This document shows, piece by piece, positions 9,103-17,646 of a DNA stretch of 64,000 nucleotides; the first letter of the stretch is position 1, and each line of letters starts with the position of its first letter. The stretch is from assembly GCA_963922205.1 (NCBI GenBank), contig CAWUHX010000032.1, forward strand, positions 806,001-870,000. The letters are read 5' to 3'. This DNA comes from Romanomermis culicivorax. Its lineage: Eukaryota; Nematoda; Enoplea; Mermithida; Mermithidae. Position numbers and translations under genes: made by a program. A model generated the notes under the pieces. That model was not told where the DNA came from, ran no database searches, and saw only the letters and a program-made list of their open reading frames with translations.

Positions 9103-10006
9103 AGATCAATTTTATATCACATTACCTAGTAATAGCAAAAATGGAAACAAACCCTCTGATTTTTCAGCCCATCTACCTTACCGTTTAAAACTAGATGGCA
9201 GCTGGGAGGTAGGACTAAGTGAAATAATATACCCCTATAGTTGGGCTACATTTACCAATCATGGTGGAGATAATGTAATAACGTTAATTACGGCTGGTGT
9301 CGGAAATAAGGTCAAAAAAATTAAAGTAATAGTTTTTGAAAAACATTACTTTACCATATCTGAATTAATTGAAGAGTTGAATGCAAAAATTGGAGCAGCT
9401 ATTGCCGGAACTAACATGGAAATCATGTTTTCATACGATGAACATAGTAGAGGATTAGTTAATTTGAAAATAAAAAGTGGTACAATATTACGTAAAATCG
9501 ATATAAGCAAACGGTTAATGGAGCTTCTCGGATTTAGCTCTACCAATACTGAGGCCTATGCAACTGCTGATGATTTTTTAAATAGAGCTGTGAATATTAA
9601 CTTATATACTGTTGGAGAGAAACCTCCAAAAAATTCTAACACACATATTCCACCATCCAAAGCTGTTTTTCTTGCCGAGCCTGGAACTAATCATTTATAC
9701 ATGTTAGGTATTCAACCACCAAATTTGAATGATTTACAGAATTTTTATGTTTACTGTAATATTATTGAAAATCAGATTGTTGGAAATACTTTAGCGCCGC
9801 TTTTACGTATAGTAAATGTTCAGGGAAAATACAAAGATAATGTGAGTCGTTTATATGAAACACCTCACTATATACCAATTCAATTGAAAGAAATTACAGT
9901 ACTCGAGATTAATATAAAAAACAGTATGAATGAGCTTATACCCTTTCAGTTTGGGAATGTTATAGTTAAATTACATTTTCGGCGACGTACTCCTTTATTC
10001 CTATAA
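9089..10006 (+). CDS. Penton-like minor capsid protein (predicted)
   Basis: This 305-aa protein has the conserved start FYITLPSNS, then SWEVGLSEIIYP (about 36-47), a central LYVY-type block (NFYVYCNIIENQIVGN) with PLLRIV, and a C-terminal PFQFGNVIVKLHFRR. These are marks of a protein family found beside the F54H12.2-like capsid gene in many invertebrate genomes. The beta-rich look and the pairing with a capsid gene suggest a penton or other minor capsid protein, which I infer rather than see. It is intact in both elements. Its ATG lies inside the preceding gene. Confidence 0.7.
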   Translation: MTTFEDQFYITLPSNSKNGNKPSDFSAHLPYRLKLDGSWEVGLSEIIYPYSWATFTNHGGDNVITLITAGVGNKVKKIKVIVFEKHYFTISELIEELNAKIGAAIAGTNMEIMFSYDEHSRGLVNLKIKSGTILRKIDISKRLMELLGFSSTNTEAYATADDFLNRAVNINLYTVGEKPPKNSNTHIPPSKAVFLAEPGTNHLYMLGIQPPNLNDLQNFYVYCNIIENQIVGNTLAPLLRIVNVQGKYKDNVSRLYETPHYIPIQLKEITVLEINIKNSMNELIPFQFGNVIVKLHFRRRTPLFL

Positions 10007-10140
10007 GCATAGTAACAAATTTTTATTTACTCATTCATTCATTTGCATTTGGACACGTTGTCGTCAGGTTGAATTTTCGCAAACGCTCTTAATTAATTAA
10101 TTCGTTTAGTTGTTGTTCCTTTTAATTTTCAAAGCAAAAT
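10007..10140 (+). promoter_or_regulatory. Conserved leader before the pVI-like/capsid gene pair
   Basis: The 134-bp spacer holds an ATTC run, GGACACGTTGTCGTCAGGTT, an AATTAATTAATT run and the sequence TTAGTTGTTGTTCC. E2 keeps nearly all of it (43599-43733, complement), unusually for a non-coding stretch, which suggests a promoter or leader. No TATA box is clear. Confidence 0.35.
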
Positions 10141-10677
10141 ATGCATACCATATTTATTCCTGAAACCGTTGATTACTGGATCAAAATTTATCAACATAGT
10201 ATTCAAGATAATCAATTTCAATTAGGTGGTAGTTTAGAAGGTTTTCGAGCAGCATACCCGTATTATTATAGACATCAAGGAGCTGGAGTTGGTAATTTTT
10301 TTAAGAGTTTGTGGCGTCTAGCTATGCCTTTGTTAAAATCTGCAGGAAAGCATGCACTTGCTGCAGGTTCCAAAATTGCAGGTGATGTTGTAGAAGGTCG
10401 TTCTTTTAAAGAAAGTGTTGCCGAGCATGGACGAAACGCAGCTGGTAGCTTATTACACGAAACGGGCGAGCGCATTCATAAAGGAAAAGGTTTAGGGAAG
10501 CGTAAACATATAAATTCTACGATACATATAAAAAGCAATAAAAAGTTAAATGATGGTCAGCGTCAACAACATCAACATCAAAAACAACATAAACGTAAAC
10601 ACCTGAAACGACGTTCCTCATTCTTAAAAAAGACTCCACGTAGAGTAGTCGGTTTCAAGGATATCTATTCAAAATGA
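10141..10677 (+). CDS. pVI-like minor capsid protein (predicted)
   Basis: The 178-aa product has an N-terminal segment ending in a glycine-rich processing-like region (RHQGAGVGNFFKSLWRL). An amphipathic helix and an alanine/glycine-rich helical region (KSAGKHALAAGSKIAGD) follow, then a long basic His/Gln/Lys tail ending TPRRVVGFKDIYSK. This layout resembles adenovirus pVI-type minor capsid proteins of Maverick elements, which act inside the capsid and are cut by the element's protease; assigning it here is inference from layout and neighbours. The stop overlaps the capsid gene start as ATGA. E2 has an intact copy at complement 43080-43598. Confidence 0.65.
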   Translation: MHTIFIPETVDYWIKIYQHSIQDNQFQLGGSLEGFRAAYPYYYRHQGAGVGNFFKSLWRLAMPLLKSAGKHALAAGSKIAGDVVEGRSFKESVAEHGRNAAGSLLHETGERIHKGKGLGKRKHINSTIHIKSNKKLNDGQRQQHQHQKQHKRKHLKRRSSFLKKTPRRVVGFKDIYSK

Positions 10678-12058
10678 GTAAATTTATTGATGCTGCGTCG
10701 TCTCCTAGTAGTAAAACGGAGTTAGATTTATTTACCGTACCTCCAACGCAAGTTGCTATTCGTAGAAGTTTTTGGTCTGAAATTCAGTTAGAAAATCCTT
10801 GTACTAATGAAGGACCTTACGAGTTTGTTATTTCACCTGATTCATATATGTTGGACTTATCAAAAAATTTTATATATTTTACTATTCGAATTACGAAAGC
10901 TAATGGCGCTGCTTGCACTTTAACAGCAGACGCCAACAATAATCTTACTGGAAATGTTGTAGCACCAATTAATTTGATCGGGAAAACATTTTTTAAACAG
11001 ATCAAGATGTACTTAAATGGAAAATTAATATCTGACAGGTAAGTTTTATAATTAAATGTATGTTTACCTTTTTTAATTTTAACATTTTAACATTTCAGTG
11101 GGGATAGATACGCTTACAGATCTTATTTGGAAACGGAATTGAACTATGGTCGTGATGCTAAGTCGACACATGTTGCAGCTGCTGGTTATGCTTTTGAAAA
11201 TGGCGATGTTCTCGATATAAAGAAAAACAAGGGTGCTTTGGAAAGAGTTCAGATGTTCAAAAATAGTGCAGTTGTTGAATTAATGGCTCCTATACACGCC
11301 GATCTATTTATGCAAGAACGTTTTCTATTGAATCAATGTACTTTGAAAATTGATTTATACAGACATAGAGATGATTTTTGCTTGCAAAAATTTATATCTA
11401 CTGACAACGAAGCTTATAAAATTGAAGTTAAAAGCATGTCTCTATTTATTAAAAAAGTTGAAGTTGCGGATAATATCAATCTAGCTATTGAATCCATGTT
11501 ACAAAATACCCTATTCGTCGATGTCATGTTACAAGTCTATACATAACAACTAGTCGTCGCTCAGCTCCTCTGAACTCATTGTTCACAGGTCCTTTACCTC
11601 GTCGTCTCGTTGTGGCGCTCGTTGATGGTTCGGCTGCTAGGGGTGATTATAATCAAAGCCCCTTCAATTTTAAGCATTTCGGATTAAACAAGATTAAAAT
11701 AACAAGTGGTACTACAACCTTACCTACAACACCATATATGCTAAATTTTAAAGAAAACAAATATTTGCGCACTTTTGTACAATTATTTGAGGGTGTAGGA
11801 ATCGGTACAGATAACAAGGGTAATGAAATTACTCGAAATTCTTTTACAACGCATAACACGGTTTTTGTTTTTGATTTGACTCCTTGCGGTATGGATGGTA
11901 ATTTTTGGGAACTCGTACGTGAAGGAACCACTAGTTTACAGATGAATTTTGGAGAGGATATACCAGATGGCGGTATTGAAGCACTTATATACGCAGAATT
12001 TGACTCTCTCGTAATGATTGATAAAAATCGTGAAACCTTTACAGATTATAGTATTTAA
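10674..12058 (+). pseudogene. Major capsid protein, F54H12.2-like family, frameshifted
   Basis: Exon 1 is 10674-11038 and exon 2 is 11099-12058, separated by a 60-bp GT-AG intron. The start has the family signature SKTELDLFTVPPTQVAI, and the second half has LPRRLVV and FNFKHFGL blocks. This family, annotated as uncharacterized F54H12.2-like in many animals, is taken as the double jelly-roll capsid protein of these elements. Near 11507-11515 one of two CAAAATAC repeats and the bases between are missing relative to E2, a 13-bp loss that changes frame and ends the reading at 11546. The downstream frame continues open to 12058. E2 (complement 41685-43083) keeps one continuous frame of 445 codons. 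Confidence 0.85.
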
Positions 12059-12975
12059 ATACGTTATATTTATATGTACATTTCATCTCATTTTTTTATA
12101 ATAAAAAAATCACTTATAGTTGTTGTTTATACACTCCTTCTCTTTAGGTATTGTTTAGAAATATTCTTTTAATTTATTCCTAATTATAAATGAACTTCCT
12201 TTTATTACTCCTCCTTTCCTTTATTTTCTCCTTTAATTCTACAGTGCTACGTAATTATCTTGTACGTTCTTTTTACCCTAAGACCTGTTTGTGCATATTC
12301 TCTACATATCGTTTACTCGTACATCTCTAAATATCTGACTACAGTAAACCCTTTTTTATATTCCCGAAGTTGACACATACACACACACACTCATAGTAGA
12401 ACTCTAAAGAAATTATCTTTACTATCAAAGGCAATAAATAAAAAATTTTATTAATTTTAATTCAATTTAATTTATTTGAAACAAAATATATACAAAATTT
12501 AAAACAAAATAGAATAAATTATACATATATACAAAATTTAAAAACAAAATAAAATATACATATATGCACTCGCCTTCGCCGCCGCCGCCACCGCCGTCGC
12601 ACTTCCCACGCCAAAAGTTTCACGCGTATCCACTAAAATTTTTACAAATTTTAATAACTATTTTAGTTAAACAAAAATTTTTACTCTAATATATCAATTA
12701 ACTGCTAAGTAATAGGTACAAGATCTATCAATAGCCTTTATTTTATCGTAAAATTTTATCGTATAAATCGTGTAAATAATTGAAAGCTTCTAGAATATTC
12801 TAGAAATGTTCTTTGTCAAGTTTTAGACAACTCAGCTATATACCATACATTAATATACATGAATTAGAAATCTGTAACATGTTGCAGTTGTAGTAAAAGC
12901 TTATAATAATTTTACTCTCATTAAATATAAAATTTATATGTCTACTACATGTTTTAACTATAACATCTGAACTTA
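12059..12975. other. AT-rich tract with GCC run, no gene seen
   Basis: Homology to E2 ends near 12120. The rest is low-complexity AT-rich DNA with TACAAAATTTAAAA repeats (about 12480-12555), a GCC-rich island (about 12566-12602) and a heat-shock-like site (12788-12805). I see no exon on either strand. Confidence 0.6.
12788..12805. promoter_or_regulatory. Heat-shock-element-like palindrome
   Basis: TTCTAGAATATTCTAGAA holds four alternating TTC/GAA units with two-base spacing, the HSF consensus. A further GTTC and GAA flank it. It lies about 170 bp beyond the stop codon of the minus-strand gene, so which gene it would serve is unclear. Confidence 0.35.
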
Positions 12976-13401
12976 CTAGAAACGCGGCAGCGCTAATTTT
13001 ACCCTCTCCTCGACGTAGCGACTGTCGGCGTTTTCCCATTCAGCCCTCGCACCTGGGGGGAGGATATTCCACAGGTGCGAGGCTAGGTGACCGTCGACCA
13101 GCGAAGGGTTTTCAAACATCCGGCGTAGACGTTTCATAAAACCCCAAAAGGGTTTCTGCCTAGCCGGATATTCAACCCCTCGCTGGCTTTTCCACCAGCT
13201 CTTGAAGTCCGTCGAGGCCTCCTCCCAGAAGACGGACGCCCACGCGTCAATGTCGGCCGTCGTTAAAAACGGCTCTAAATTAATAATAATGAAATAGTAT
13301 ACATATTAATTTTTAATTCAAAATATTTGTAAAATCAATGTACCGTAAGCCTCGTAGGCGGCTCTCAACGTCGATATAAACGTAACGAAAACGGCTTCCA
13401 T
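12976..13401 (-). CDS. GC-rich two-exon gene, apparent paralogue of the 5268-5731 protein
   Basis: The start codon is at 13401-13399. Exon 1 is 13401-13344, a GT-AG intron is 13343-13275, and exon 2 is 13274-12976. The joined reading is 357 bases, 118 codons plus stop, with no interruption. The protein has FVTF near the start, VFWEEASTDFKSWW (about 34-47) and FWGFMKRLRRMF (about 62-73). The gene at 5268 has F5/F8, LFWTRFSPEAKIFY and FWCFARLLL at matching places, and its intron is also phase 1, after codon 17 rather than 19. The exons are markedly GC-rich against AT-rich surroundings, which suggests different codon use or acquisition from elsewhere. I know of no named family, and E2 lacks this gene. 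The model rests on splice phase and open frame. Confidence 0.65.
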
Positions 13402-14499
13402 TGGTAGTCTCTTGGGTGTCGCGCGCAAGTACAAAAATAAGAATGGTTCTTCTTCTTCTATTTTTTCTATTTATACCTCTTTACCCTCATTAAACCTTTT
13501 CCGGTTTTTTCTGCTTTTTGGTTGAATCTTTTCGGTTTTTCTTTGAAGGTTCTATCAAAATAACAATAATCACCATCTTAATTGTTTTGGTATTGCGTCT
13601 CTTTAAAGGTTTTAGGCTCTAGGTTATTCTAGAAAACTATCAAAATAACAATAATCACCACCTTAATGATTTTGGTAAAGCGTCTCTTGCTACCGTGTTT
13701 TATAGAACCTTTGACCTTTTCTAGCATTTCTAATTGGTTTTATGATCTAAATGGCTTCACCTGTCTAACCTTTCTATGTTTGCTCTGGGAAACACTCTGT
13801 ATACAAAACCGCATCTACCTACATAAATCATCTAATATAATGTATTGATTTCCGATACATAGAATAACGTTCATGTATTGATGATTTAGTTCTTTTCTTT
13901 TTTCTTTTTCTTTTTCTTTTTCTTTTCTTTTCTTCAAATATTTTTGAGGTATCAATTATTTTTTACATTTAGAATATTTTTCATCTCAACTGTTCACTTT
14001 TCTACATGCGCTTTATACCTACTCTTTTGGGTCATTTTTCTATAAAAGAATTTGATCATTTACGGCTTTATAAGTATAAACCCGTAGGAATAATGTTTCA
14101 AGTTTTATAGACTTTTAGAGTTTTTATATGTGGAATTAAGCATTCTGATCTAAAAGACCGTTCTAATTTGGACGATCGTTCAGTATGCAGGGCTTCCACT
14201 TCACTTTTCTGTGAACCTGCAGACGGCGCACCTCTTATTTTGGAGCCCGAGGGCGCGTTTTTTGAAGGACTTCCTCCGTGGGCGGAGGGGGTCAATTTTA
14301 TAAATGAATTCTTTCTTTTATGTTTTCCATTTTTTGTTCACGTTATTATTTTTGTTTTTAGACTACAATATTTTAGTGATAAACAAAAATAAAATAGTGT
14401 TTCAAAAGTTTTATAATAAAATAGAATGTTGCATTGAATTAAAAATTTTTGATACGTAAAGATTTTTTTAAGTCGTCAAATTTTCCGTACGTTTTTTAG
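13402..14499. other. Repeat-bearing non-coding tract in E1
   Basis: A 52-bp segment occurs twice at 13552-13603 and 13637-13688 (CTATCAAAATAACAATAATC...). A CTTTTT-type run lies at about 13890-13940. From about 14015 a degraded copy of the downstream 568-bp repeat unit begins (GACGATCGTTCAG, CTTCCTCCG...). No gene is supported. Confidence 0.6.
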
Positions 14500-15580
14500 G
14501 ACCATCTCGTTTGGTCCTCTTTCTATAAAAGACCCTTTTTTGTCTACATGCTTTTTACGGCCAATTCGCTCTGGTCATTTTTATAAAAGACCTTCTTGGT
14601 CATTTTTGGCAGAACATCAAAATTTTTACGCATGCACCCGTAAGGATAATGTTTCATCTCGTAATGACTCTCTCAAGATTTTACTCATTAAACAGACCAT
14701 TACTGACCAGATTGACCGTTCTGACATTTGTTGACTTGAACGATCGTTCAGAAATGGGACCTCCGAAATATTTTTACACCTGCAGGTGGCACCCTTTTGA
14801 CAAAGGGGGTCCGGGGTGCAAATTTTTGTGGGCTTCCTCTTCCGAGGGGGGAAGCCGTTTTTACACTCAATCACTTTTTATTTCTTTTCAATTTTTTGTT
14901 CATTTTAGTTTTCCTTTTTACGTTCATCATTGATTTTCCTTTTCCATGCACAATAACACATTTATTACCATAATAGAAAAATTTACCGTAATTCTACTAT
15001 TACGGTAATTCCCGAATCTGTATCCTTTACCGTACGGCAACTCTCCAAATTTTCTACACGCTTTTTACGACCAGCTCGTTTGGTCATCTTTCTATAAAAG
15101 ACCTTATTTGTCTACATGCTTTTTACGGCCAGCTCGCTCTGGTCATTTTTATAAAAGACCTTCTTGGTCATTTTTGGCAGAACATCAAAATTTTTACGCA
15201 TGCACCCGTAAAGATAATGTTTCATCGCGTAATGACTCTCCCGAGATTTTACTCATTAAACAGACCATTACTGACCAGATTGACCGTTCTGACATTTGTT
15301 GACTTGAACGATCGTTCAGAAAATGGGACCTCCGAAATATTTTTACACCTGCAGGTGGCACCCTTTTGACAAAGGGGGTCCGGGGTGCAAATTTTTGTGG
15401 GCTTCCTCTTCCCAGAGGGGAAGCCGTTTTTACACACAATCTCTTTTTATTTCTTTTCCATTTTTTGTTCATTTTAGTTTTCCTTTTTACGTTCATCATT
15501 GATTTTCCTTTTCCACGCACAGTAACCCATTTATTACCATAATCGAAAAATTACCGTAATTCTACAATTACGGTAACTCT
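14500..15580 (+). repeat. 568-bp direct repeats next to the E1 right end
   Basis: Two near-identical units (shared markers CTACATGCTTTTTACGGCC at 14544 and 15112; GAACGATCGTTCAGAAA; AAAGGGGGTCCGGGGTGCAA) are spaced 568 bp apart, each ending in a TTACCGTAAT/ATTACGGTAA inverted motif. A third, eroded unit lies at about 14015-14400. They carry chance ORFs that I do not regard as genes. Confidence 0.8.
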
Positions 15581-15589
15581 AGAACATGC

Positions 15590-15820
15590 ATTTTTAACCT
15601 TGCGACCTATAAATCGACTTATATGTTTTCTGTACGACCTATAAATCGACGAAGAAATTAATCGTATATGTTTACTGTACGACCTGTAAATCCGACAAAA
15701 GCAAAACGTGTATGTTTACTGTACGACCTATAAATCGAAAAAAAGTGACAAATTATAGGTCGTACACAAAAGATAGGAGTATCCTTAAGCGTACGACCTA
15801 TACGGTCCGGCCTTACTACT
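15590..15820. repeat. Right terminal repeat of E1 with iterated GTACGACCTATAAATCG motif
   Basis: Copies of a CGACCTATAAATCG-type motif start near 15602, 15633, 15678 and 15722. An inverted copy lies at about 15755-15765 and a last direct copy at about 15790-15802. The tract matches both E2 termini through the outer GGCCTTACTACT. Spacing of the middle copies is 44-45 bp. Confidence 0.85.
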
Positions 15821-15831
15821 CTTATATATCA

Positions 15832-15931
15832 NNNNNNNNNNNNNNNNNNNNNNNNNNNNNNNNNNNNNNNNNNNNNNNNNNNNNNNNNNNNNNNNNNNNN
15901 NNNNNNNNNNNNNNNNNNNNNNNNNNNNNNN
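15832..15931. other. Assembly gap (100 N)
   Basis: Exactly 100 N, the usual placeholder for a gap of unknown size, 11 bases beyond the end of E1. Confidence 0.98.
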
Positions 15932-15956
15932 AAGCAGTGGTATCAACGCAGAGTAC
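15932..15956 (+). other. SMART-type cDNA/amplification adaptor left in the assembly
   Basis: The 25 bases after the gap begin AAGCAGTGGTATCAACGCAG and continue GAGTAC, which is the widely used SMART oligo/primer sequence. It is a library artefact, so the contig edge here is suspect. Confidence 0.9.
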
Positions 15957-16055
15957 TGCTGAGACAATCTAAATAGCTCTAGAATTGTTCAGGAAGTTCA
16001 AATTGATTCAATTTTCGACTACGAACGAATATCTATGTTATGTATATTTAACAAC

Positions 16056-16928
16056 TAGGGATGCAACGAGTCTGGGATTTTCAGTTATACGAGTCCGAGT
16101 CCGAGTCTGTCAAAAAAATTTATCTGAGTCCGAGTCCGAGTCTGTCAAAAAAATTTATCCGAGTCCGAGTCCGAGTCTGCAAAAAAAATTTATCCGAGTC
16201 CGAGTCGGAGTCTGGAAAAATGACGAGTAATAACGAATCCGAGTCCCGAGTCTGAGTATGTATAGATACGCAGAAAAGTAAAATTGTTTGGAATTGTGTA
16301 CTTGTTTATTTACTGTAATATATTAAAATTTACTTTTCATTTTCCTGAAATAAAATTTTTTCATCACGCTGGCTTATTATGATTAAGCTAACGGGTTTTC
16401 CATCAGCCTATTGATTGTCTGTGTGTTGTTATTCTAATTAAACAAATAGTGTTTATTTTAGGTACCAAATTTGCAATTCCAAAAAACCTCTCTAGCATTC
16501 CTTGGGATTATTTTGAAATAACAAGCGATAATAAATCTCAATGCAAGCTTTGCCCTCTAAAATTATCCCGTACCGGCGGTGGCCCTACAACTTCACTTCG
16601 AAAACACTTGGAGGTGAAGCACAAGGAGGCGGGCGTACAACGAAATATAGCCATCTATGCAACGTTGGTCTGTTAAGTTTTGCAAACTAAAATAAAATTG
16701 GTGATAAATTGAGTTTACTTAACTAAAATTTTCAAAAAAATTTACATTTTTGAGTAAAAACTCCGAGTCTGATACAAATTTTATTTGAGTCTGAGTCCGA
16801 GTCCGAGTCTGGCAAAAAAACTTATTCGAGTCTGAGTCTGGAAAAATTTTTTATTCGAGTCCGAGTCCGAGTCTGGAAAAATACCGAGTAATACCGAGTC
16901 TCGAGTCCGAGTACTCATTGCATCCCTA
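16056..16928 (+). mobile_element. Non-autonomous hAT-type element with minisatellite ends
   Basis: Short terminal inverted repeats TAGGGATGCAA (left) and TTGCATCCCTA (right) are flanked by an 8-bp near-duplication, TTAACAAC (16048-16055) and TTGACAAC (16929-16936). Both are hAT marks. Arrays of GAGTCCGAGT units fill the subterminal parts (16080-16255, 16760-16910) in the same orientation. The only coding remnant is a BED-finger exon. Confidence 0.75.
16461..16675 (+). pseudogene. BED zinc-finger exon from a hAT transposase
   Basis: An acceptor-like TTTATTTTAG is followed by an open stretch to the stop at 16673-16675. It encodes a BED finger: an aromatic pair (WDYFEI), CKLC, then LRKHLEVKH, giving the C-x2-C...H-x(4)-H ligand set. 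BED fingers form the DNA-binding N-terminus of hAT transposases. No RNase H-like catalytic region follows inside the element. Confidence 0.7.
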
Positions 16929-16936
16929 TTGACAAC

Positions 16937-17426
16937 TGTGTAAAGACTAGAGAAAATAAAGTCGAAAATCGTGTGGATTTTCGATCAAAACATTGCGCCA
17001 TTATCAACGATATCAATTTTTCTATTTGAAACAATCAAACACAAAAAGTAACAATTTCAGTTTTAAATCCGAATCTGACTGAATGAAGAGAGAATATTCA
17101 GAATTTCTTTTCACTCATCAGTCTTGACAGTCTATAAAGTTTGCTGCAACGATACTAATACACTGTTCAAAGAGAAATCGTTCGCGTTCGGGTCAAATAT
17201 ACGAATAGGAAATATTATATTCATTGATTCGGCGCGAAGCACCCAAAAATTTTTGCATTTTCAGCCCCTAAAACGTCTAAAAATCAAGGAAATTTAATGT
17301 TTGACCAGCCAAAAAATTTGTGCCAATTGGCACAAACGCTCAAAATTTTTTGTGCCATTCCAAATTTTTTTGTGCCAAAACCATGTTTTGGCACAAAAAA
17401 AAACACTGGGTATGACCTAAGCCTAA
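16937..17426. other. Intergenic tract with repeat sequence, no gene seen
   Basis: No coding feature is supported. The 17230-17400 part (GCGCGAAGCACC, then TGTGCCAAAACC...) is a dispersed repeat that reappears inverted at about 62450-62590. Confidence 0.6.
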
Positions 17427-17646
17427 GCCATACCTGTAAGACCTCCAACCAGTTGGGGGGGGGGGGTAGGAAAAAGTCGAAATTTTTCCCAAAAGAGGCC
17501 AAAAAAACATACACTTTTTTGAAAATTTTTTTAATTTTTTCCAAACTGGGGGGGGGGGGTTGGGGGGGGGAAATGATTTTGGGTACAGGGTTGGCCGATT
17601 TGGGGGGGTGGTCCCCCCCAACCCCCCCCCCAAGTACAGGTATGGC
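17427..17646. repeat. G-tract MITE-like element, copy 1
   Basis: Inverted ends GCCATACCTGTA (17427-17438) and TACAGGTATGGC (17635-17646) bracket a 220-bp unit with several G runs of 7-13 bases and one C run. Related units lie at 60556-60845, 61798-62040 and 62128-62365. ORFs through it are homopolymer artefacts. Confidence 0.7.

Larger units (their letters stand above)
1..15820 (+). mobile_element. Maverick/Polinton-like virus element E1 (left end outside window)
   Basis: The block joins a type B DNA polymerase, retroviral-type integrase with chromodomain, packaging ATPase, adenain-type protease and capsid-module proteins, the hallmark set of Maverick/Polinton (adintovirus-like) elements. 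The core (about 3920-12120) is collinear with a second copy in the window (E2, inverted). The right end is placed at 15820 because the last 230 bases match the E2 terminal inverted repeat up to its outermost GGCCTTACTACT. The left terminal repeat is not in the window, so length and target duplication cannot be given. At least three genes are broken (polymerase, the gene at 2490, major capsid), so this is a decayed integrated copy. Confidence 0.88.

Noticed and set aside
14540-15520. Several ORFs in the E1 terminal repeats (for example MSTCFLRP..., and a basic 108-codon minus-strand ORF)
   Set aside because: They recur only because the 568-bp unit is repeated; composition and endings differ between units and there is no family signature.
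15985-16255. ORFs made of repeating SESESV or RVRVRV
   Set aside because: Translation of the GAGTCCGAGT minisatellite in different frames, not a protein.
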